Of a stretch of 9,846 nucleotides of DNA, positions 6,495 through 9,846 are shown one piece after another (the stretch's first letter is position 1; every line of letters begins with the position of its first letter). The DNA comes from CAZGAQ01 sp964523405. Its GTDB lineage: Bacteria; Planctomycetota; Phycisphaerae; UBA1845; Fen-1342. The stretch is from positions 1 to 9,846 of the forward strand of contig CAZGAQ010000067.1 of assembly GCA_964523405.1 (NCBI GenBank). Direction: 5' to 3'. The translations under genes and the position numbers were made by a program. The notes beneath the pieces are model-generated. The model saw nothing but the letters and a program-made list of their open reading frames with translations. It ran no database searches and was not told the origin of the DNA.

Positions 6495-6674
6495 ATGAAA
6501 CGAACGCGAATGTGGTGGCGGTCTGTGGCGACGCTGGCTGGCTTGGGCATCCTGATGCAGAGCGGCGGCTGTTCGCTCGATACCGCCTCGCTCACCCAAA
6601 GCCTCGTCTCCGCGCTGGTGCAGGCGCTCATCTCCGCCTTGACCTCGTCGCTGAGCTCCGCTCTGGCCGCGTGA
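6495..6674 (+). CDS. Tiny predicted lipoprotein with leucine at every fourth residue
   Basis: A 59-residue protein of unknown function. The N-terminus MKRTRMWWR is basic, followed by a hydrophobic core (V11-M21) and a lipobox-like SGGC ending at Cys26, so signal peptidase II processing is likely although the -3 position is Ser. Ser at +2 would favour the outer membrane if Gram-negative sorting rules apply. The mature 34 residues are almost only Ser, Ala, Leu, Val, Thr and Gln. Leucine occurs at 33, 37, 41, 45, 49, 53 and 57, an exact four-residue period. The ATG at 6495 follows GGGAG (6481-6485) at 9 nt spacing. I recall planctomycete genomes encoding many tiny proteins with a GGC lipobox and a short helical tail, which may be the family; this is unverified. 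It is a single gene transcribed away from alaS and converging on the queuosine-salvage gene. Confidence 0.65.
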   Translation: MKRTRMWWRSVATLAGLGILMQSGGCSLDTASLTQSLVSALVQALISALTSSLSSALAA

Positions 6675-6734
6675 CCCCGGCGGTCCACCGGCCGCGGCTC
6701 CCGCGCGGCGGCACGGATCGGGGCGTCGCCGTGT

Positions 6735-6800
6735 AAGCGCGCCTGGCGGGCGGTCGCGGTGATGGCCACCGCGCTGCCCGCCGGCCCGCGGCGTCGCTTT
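6735..6800. terminator. Nested inverted repeats between convergent genes, possible bidirectional terminator
   Basis: Three nested arm pairs are present: AAGCG (6735-6739) with CGCTT (6795-6799), GGCGGGC (6745-6751) with GCCCGCC (6776-6782), and CGCGGT (6755-6760) with ACCGCG (6768-6773). The structure sits between the convergent lipoprotein and queuosine-salvage genes, where both transcripts must end. Only TTT follows on the + strand, so intrinsic strength is uncertain. Confidence 0.4.
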
Positions 6801-6831
6801 GGCTGTTCGACATTCGCCAATAGGCTCTTTG

Positions 6832-6869
6832 CCCAGTCCCCTAGTCCCTCGATCCCTTGTTCCCTCAGT
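6832..6869. repeat. Degenerate CCCTAGT-type short tandem repeat
   Basis: CCC-led units start at 6832, 6839, 6846, 6854 and 6862: CCCAGTC, CCCTAGT, CCCTCGAT, CCCTTGTT and CCCTCAGT, with spacing 7, 7, 8 and 8. The last unit overlaps the TGA stop and final Tyr codon of the queuosine-salvage gene. I recall similar AGTCCCTAGTCCC-like tracts as intergenic repeats in planctomycete-type genomes, which I cannot check here. Confidence 0.55.
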
Positions 6870-7815
6870 AGTACACCGTCCTCGTCCGGTGATGCTTCAA
6901 CGTCACGTCCGCATCGTGTGACCGCAGCCACAGCACGTAGTCCAGCGTGCACGCCGGGACCGTCCCGCCCCATTCCTGGCACATCCGCTCGGCCGCCACG
7001 ATCGTCGCCGCCCGCAGCTCGACCTCTTCCGCTTCGCCCGCCGGCAGCTCCTCCTCGCGCTCGATCCGCGCCGCCAGCTCCGGTGTCACCTCGATGATCC
7101 CGATCTGTCGCAGATATTGGGGCAAACGGTAATCCGCGAACACAGTCAGCGCCTCGGTCCCCTGCAGCCCGGCGCCGCCACCGCGTCGCCATAGGTGATG
7201 CAGGTCGGACGCACAAATCTGGGCCCGCTTCAGAAAAGCCACGGTTCGGCCGCGATACGGCGCGACGTCCCGGAACGATGGGAAGAACTCCGCCAGAAGG
7301 TACGCCAGCCGCCGCGCCTGCCCATCTGCCCGCGCGACCGCTTCCGCGAACTCACCTGCGAAGTGCTCCGCCAGACACCGGCCGGTCTCGTTCAGCACCG
7401 CCCTGCGCTCGGCCGCCAACGGAATCTCCCCTTCGCCCGCGAACATCTCCGCCACATCGCGCGCCTCGGCGGCCGCCCACCGTTCCGCTTTCAGCCACGT
7501 CGCATCGCGCTCGATCGCCCGCAGTACTCCCGCATACATCGCGTACGTCCGCGTCCACGTCTGTCCGCGAAACGCCACGCTCCACGGGCGCGGCGACCAG
7601 AAGCAGAAGTTGAGGCAATCCAGCAGCAGGCACACGTTCGCCGCCGCGCCTGCCGGCCCGGCATACTGCAGCTCCGGTGGCGTCGCCGGCCGCGGCAGCC
7701 GCGCGGGGTCCTGGCTCCGGGTCCATGCCCGCAGCGCCGCGCGATTGATGCGGACTGCGCTCGCGTGCGCCATTACGAACTCGGCCGATTCCAGCACGTC
7801 CGGAATGTCCTGCAT
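6865..7815 (-). CDS. Queuosine 5'-phosphate N-glycosylase/hydrolase (DUF2419, Qng1 family)
   Basis: This cytoplasmic salvage enzyme is expected to cleave queuosine 5'-monophosphate and release queuine, which tRNA-guanine transglycosylase can insert into tRNA. It has 316 residues, close to the usual family length. Family-type motifs in order are LDCLNFCFW (65-73), FPSFRD (178-183), KRAQICASDL (196-205), LTVFADYRLPQYLRQIG (223-239, with the likely active-site Asp228), EVELRAATIVAAE (264-276), LDYVLW (291-296) and the C-terminal HHRTRTVYY (308-316). The ATG at 7815 follows AGGGAG at 4 nt spacing, a good ribosome site. It is transcribed away from the thymidine kinase gene, with 133 nt between them, and converges on the lipoprotein gene. 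No queuosine biosynthesis gene is visible in the window. The family call rests on motif recall and is fairly sure. Confidence 0.88.
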   Translation of the reverse strand: MQDIPDVLESAEFVMAHASAVRINRAALRAWTRSQDPARLPRPATPPELQYAGPAGAAANVCLLLDCLNFCFWSPRPWSVAFRGQTWTRTYAMYAGVLRAIERDATWLKAERWAAAEARDVAEMFAGEGEIPLAAERRAVLNETGRCLAEHFAGEFAEAVARADGQARRLAYLLAEFFPSFRDVAPYRGRTVAFLKRAQICASDLHHLWRRGGGAGLQGTEALTVFADYRLPQYLRQIGIIEVTPELAARIEREEELPAGEAEEVELRAATIVAAERMCQEWGGTVPACTLDYVLWLRSHDADVTLKHHRTRTVYY

Positions 7816-7948
7816 GGTTGCTCCCTGCGCGCTGCCGACCTGCCGACCGCGGGTATTCTACCGTCATCGGTGCCGCCCGCTCGCCCACCGGCCGCGGCCC
7901 GCCGGCGATTCGATCGCGCGCCTTGCCAAACTCCGCCGCGTCGCCACA
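7816..7948. promoter_or_regulatory. Shared divergent upstream region of the queuosine-salvage and thymidine kinase genes
   Basis: These 133 nt must hold the promoters of both divergent genes unless they lie inside coding sequence. The only AT-rich patch is TATTCTA at 7854-7860, which could serve as a -10 on either strand (TAGAAT on -, TATTCT on +). Neither direction has a good -35 at the right spacing. I see no palindromic operator. Confidence 0.35.
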
Positions 7949-8530
7949 ATGACCGCCGTGAGCGCGAATCCCCCGCGAGGTCGGTTGACCGTCATCCACG
8001 GCTCGATGTTTGCCGGCAAGACCGAGCAGCTCATCGCCCGCCTGCGCACCGAACAGGCCGGCGGCCGGCGCGTCCTGGCCGTCAAACACACGATCGACGA
8101 CCGTTACGCTCCCGATCACCTCGTCACGCACCCCGGCGACCGCTTCCCGGCCGTGCATGTCCGGACCGCTGCCGCCATCCTCGAGCAGGCCGTTGACGTA
8201 GACACCATCGCCGTCGACGAGGGCCAGTTCTTCAAGATGGCACTGATCCCGGTGGTCCGGACGCTTCTAAACCGCGGCATCGCGGTGCTGGTCGCCGGCC
8301 TCTCCCATGACGCCTGGGGCCGACCTTTTGAGCCGATACCCGAGTTGGCGGCGCAGGCGGACGAAGTCATCGTCTGCGAGTCACCGTGTCGGGTCTGTGG
8401 CCAGCCGTCGCCGTACACGCAGCGCATCACGCCGGTGAACACGGAGTTCATGGTCGGCGGTCTGGGAGACTACGAGCCCCGCTGCGCGGACCACTTTTCG
8501 CCCCTCCCGGGGCCACCGGAGCAACGCTGA
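7949..8530 (+). CDS. tdk: Thymidine kinase (type II)
   Basis: It transfers phosphate from ATP to thymidine or deoxyuridine, giving dTMP or dUMP in the cytoplasmic pyrimidine salvage pathway. It has 193 residues, typical for the family (E. coli 205). The P-loop GSMFAGKT is at 18-25, AVKHTIDDRY at 44-53, and the Walker B and catalytic region VDEGQFF at 89-95 with Glu91 as the expected general base. GLSHDAWGRPF is at 117-127. The structural zinc site is Cys147, Cys150, Cys179 and His182, and the lasso loop carries Tyr175. I start at the ATG at 7949, 11 residues before the first conserved strand; it lacks an evident ribosome site, and a GTG at 7958 is an alternative. The upstream part of the open frame is unrelated to kinases. 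The stop lies one base before the transporter start, so the two are almost certainly co-transcribed. Confidence 0.95.
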   Translation: MTAVSANPPRGRLTVIHGSMFAGKTEQLIARLRTEQAGGRRVLAVKHTIDDRYAPDHLVTHPGDRFPAVHVRTAAAILEQAVDVDTIAVDEGQFFKMALIPVVRTLLNRGIAVLVAGLSHDAWGRPFEPIPELAAQADEVIVCESPCRVCGQPSPYTQRITPVNTEFMVGGLGDYEPRCADHFSPLPGPPEQR

Positions 8531-8531
8531 C

Positions 8532-9815
8532 ATGGTCTTCGGACGTGGACTGCTGGGGATTGTGGTCCTGCTCGGCGTGGCTTGGCTGCTGTCCTCCAAT
8601 CGCCGGCGCTTTCCCATCAAGATCGTCGTGGTCGGCCTGGCTTTGCAGTGGCTCCTCGCGCTCGTCGTCCTGCGCACCGAGCCCGGCCGCTTCTTCTTTG
8701 ACGGCGTCGGCCAGCTCGTGACCGTCGTCTTGCGTGGTGCGGACGAGGGCGCCCGCTTTGTCTTCGGGGCCCTCGCCGGTGGCACGCCCGACGTGCCCTG
8801 GCAAGCCGTCGCCGGCATCAAGATCATGACGACGATCATCGTCGTCGCGACGCTGTCCGCCATCGGCTATCACTACGGCCTGCTGCAGCGCGTCGTGGCC
8901 GCCATGGCGTGGGTCATGCGCCGCGCCATGGGCGTCAGCGGCGCCGAAAGCCTCTCCTGCGGCGCGAACGTCTTCTTCGGCCAAACCGAAGCCCCGCTCG
9001 TCGTCCGCCCCTACATCGCCACCATGACGCGCTCCGAGCTCATGGCGCTCATGACCGGGGGCTTCGCGACCATCGCGGCCGGTGTCATGGCGGTCTACGT
9101 CGGCATGCTCGGTGCGGGTGACCCGCAACGCGGCGTCATCATGGCCCGCCATCTCCTCACCGCCAGTCTGATGTCGGCCCCCGCGGCCCTCGTGATGGCC
9201 AAGATCATGGTCCCCGAGACCGGCCAGCCGCTCACCTCCGGCACCGCCCCCGTCGAGCTGCCACGCGAGACAACGGGGCTGCTGGACGCGATCACGCGCG
9301 GTGCGTCGCAGGGCATGACCCTCGCGATCAACGTCCTCGCGATGCTGCTCGCCTTCATCGCCCTCGTCGCGATCCTCGACGTCGGCCTGACCGCGCTCGG
9401 CAAGCTCGGCCCCGTCGCGCCGCTCGTCGCCCGCTTGGGCCTGGAGCGTCTCGACCTCAACGGCATCCTCGGTCTGGTCTTCTCCCCAGTCGCGTGGGTG
9501 CTCGGCGTGGACGGACCGGACTGCCGGCTGTTCGGCAGCATCCTCGGCAAGGCCATGGCCACCAACGAGATGGTCGCCTACGGCTCGCTCGCGGACATGC
9601 TGAAGGCAGGGAGCATGTCGGAGCGTTCGCTCGTCATGGCCACCTACTCCATCTGCGGCTTCGCGAACTTCAGCTCGATCGGCATCCAGATCGGCGGCGT
9701 GGGGAGTCTCGCCCCCGCGCGCCGCGCCGACCTCGTCGCCCTCGGTCCCCGGGCGATGCTCGGCGGCGCGATGGCCTCCTGGTGCACCGGCTGCGTCGCT
9801 GGGGTGTTACTGTGA
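8532..9815 (+). CDS. nupC: Concentrative nucleoside transporter (NupC/CNT family)
   Basis: An inner-membrane protein of 427 residues that imports nucleosides using a sodium or proton gradient; the family length is about 400-430. Hydrophobic segments occur near residues 5-21, 30-47, 97-113, 175-195, 203-225, 263-287, 310-325 and 402-426. The family's ligand-site motifs are intact: GQTEAPLV (150-157), TNEMVAY (344-350) and CGFANFSSIGI (375-385). The ATG at 8532 follows the thymidine kinase stop by one base, and its ribosome site GGAG (8518-8521) lies within the kinase gene, so translation is probably coupled. Pairing with thymidine kinase argues for thymidine or pyrimidine nucleosides among the substrates, but family motifs alone do not decide between pyrimidines and purines. 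Confidence 0.95.
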   Translation: MVFGRGLLGIVVLLGVAWLLSSNRRRFPIKIVVVGLALQWLLALVVLRTEPGRFFFDGVGQLVTVVLRGADEGARFVFGALAGGTPDVPWQAVAGIKIMTTIIVVATLSAIGYHYGLLQRVVAAMAWVMRRAMGVSGAESLSCGANVFFGQTEAPLVVRPYIATMTRSELMALMTGGFATIAAGVMAVYVGMLGAGDPQRGVIMARHLLTASLMSAPAALVMAKIMVPETGQPLTSGTAPVELPRETTGLLDAITRGASQGMTLAINVLAMLLAFIALVAILDVGLTALGKLGPVAPLVARLGLERLDLNGILGLVFSPVAWVLGVDGPDCRLFGSILGKAMATNEMVAYGSLADMLKAGSMSERSLVMATYSICGFANFSSIGIQIGGVGSLAPARRADLVALGPRAMLGGAMASWCTGCVAGVLL

Positions 9816-9846
9816 GCGGGGACGCGGCTGCTCGGCACCTGGAGTC
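9812..9846 (+). CDS. Possible start of a further gene in the salvage operon (partial)
   Basis: A GTG at 9812 overlaps the transporter stop in a GTGA arrangement, typical of coupled genes. The frame stays open to the window end (MSGDAAARHLE and onward). Eleven codons cannot identify a product and the frame could be chance. A nucleoside phosphorylase or similar enzyme would fit the context, but this is a guess. Confidence 0.3.
   Translation, partial: MSGDAAARHLE

Noticed and set aside
6260..7216. A 318-codon - strand frame over the lipoprotein and the end of the queuosine-salvage gene
   Set aside because: It overlaps two better-supported genes, and its composition is low-complexity Arg/Ala/Gly without family features.
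1..9846. CRISPR array, transposase, phage or defence genes
   Set aside because: No regularly spaced direct repeats with unique spacers were seen, and every well-supported protein belongs to a housekeeping, chemotaxis or salvage family.

Overview
The window is GC-rich bacterial chromosomal DNA. The gene content, a tiny lipoprotein and several kinds of short dispersed-looking repeats suggest Planctomycetota or a similar GC-rich environmental lineage. This is an inference from pattern memory (moderate to low confidence); no sequence search was possible.

Layout: (1) 1-582, + strand: the 3' end of a 23S rRNA gene (about the last 305 nt, including the sarcin-ricin loop), a spacer of about 120 nt with a perfect hairpin and no tRNA, a 5S rRNA, and a strong intrinsic terminator closing the rRNA operon. 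(2) 673-2586, - strand: an orphan transmembrane methyl-accepting chemotaxis protein with a large periplasmic sensor region. Its 5' side has two very stable stem-loops and sits in a 555-nt gap with no convincing gene. (3) 3142-6126, - strand: full-length alanyl-tRNA synthetase (alaS), with an in-frame insert that looks built from two non-coding repeat types. (4) 6145-6494: an intergenic region between divergent genes with a 12-bp palindrome, followed by a 59-aa lipoprotein (6495-6674) whose mature part carries leucine at every fourth residue. (5) 6675-6864: a convergent intergenic region with nested inverted repeats and a degenerate CCCTAGT-type repeat running into the end of the next gene. (6) 6865-7815, - strand: a queuosine-salvage N-glycosylase (DUF2419/Qng1 family). 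(7) 7949-9815, + strand: thymidine kinase (tdk) and a NupC/CNT nucleoside transporter, one base apart, forming a nucleoside-salvage operon. A further gene may begin at 9812 and run off the window.

How the genes relate: the right third concerns nucleoside uptake and salvage. The transporter brings nucleosides in, thymidine kinase traps thymidine as the monophosphate, and the divergent Qng1-type enzyme releases queuine from queuosine 5'-phosphate for tRNA modification. The left two thirds are translation (rRNA, AlaRS) plus one chemoreceptor. I see no CRISPR array, phage, transposase or defence system. The most unusual signals are the repeat-derived insert in alaS, the leucine-tetrad lipoprotein, and the number of distinct hairpin or repeat elements in and between ordinary genes.
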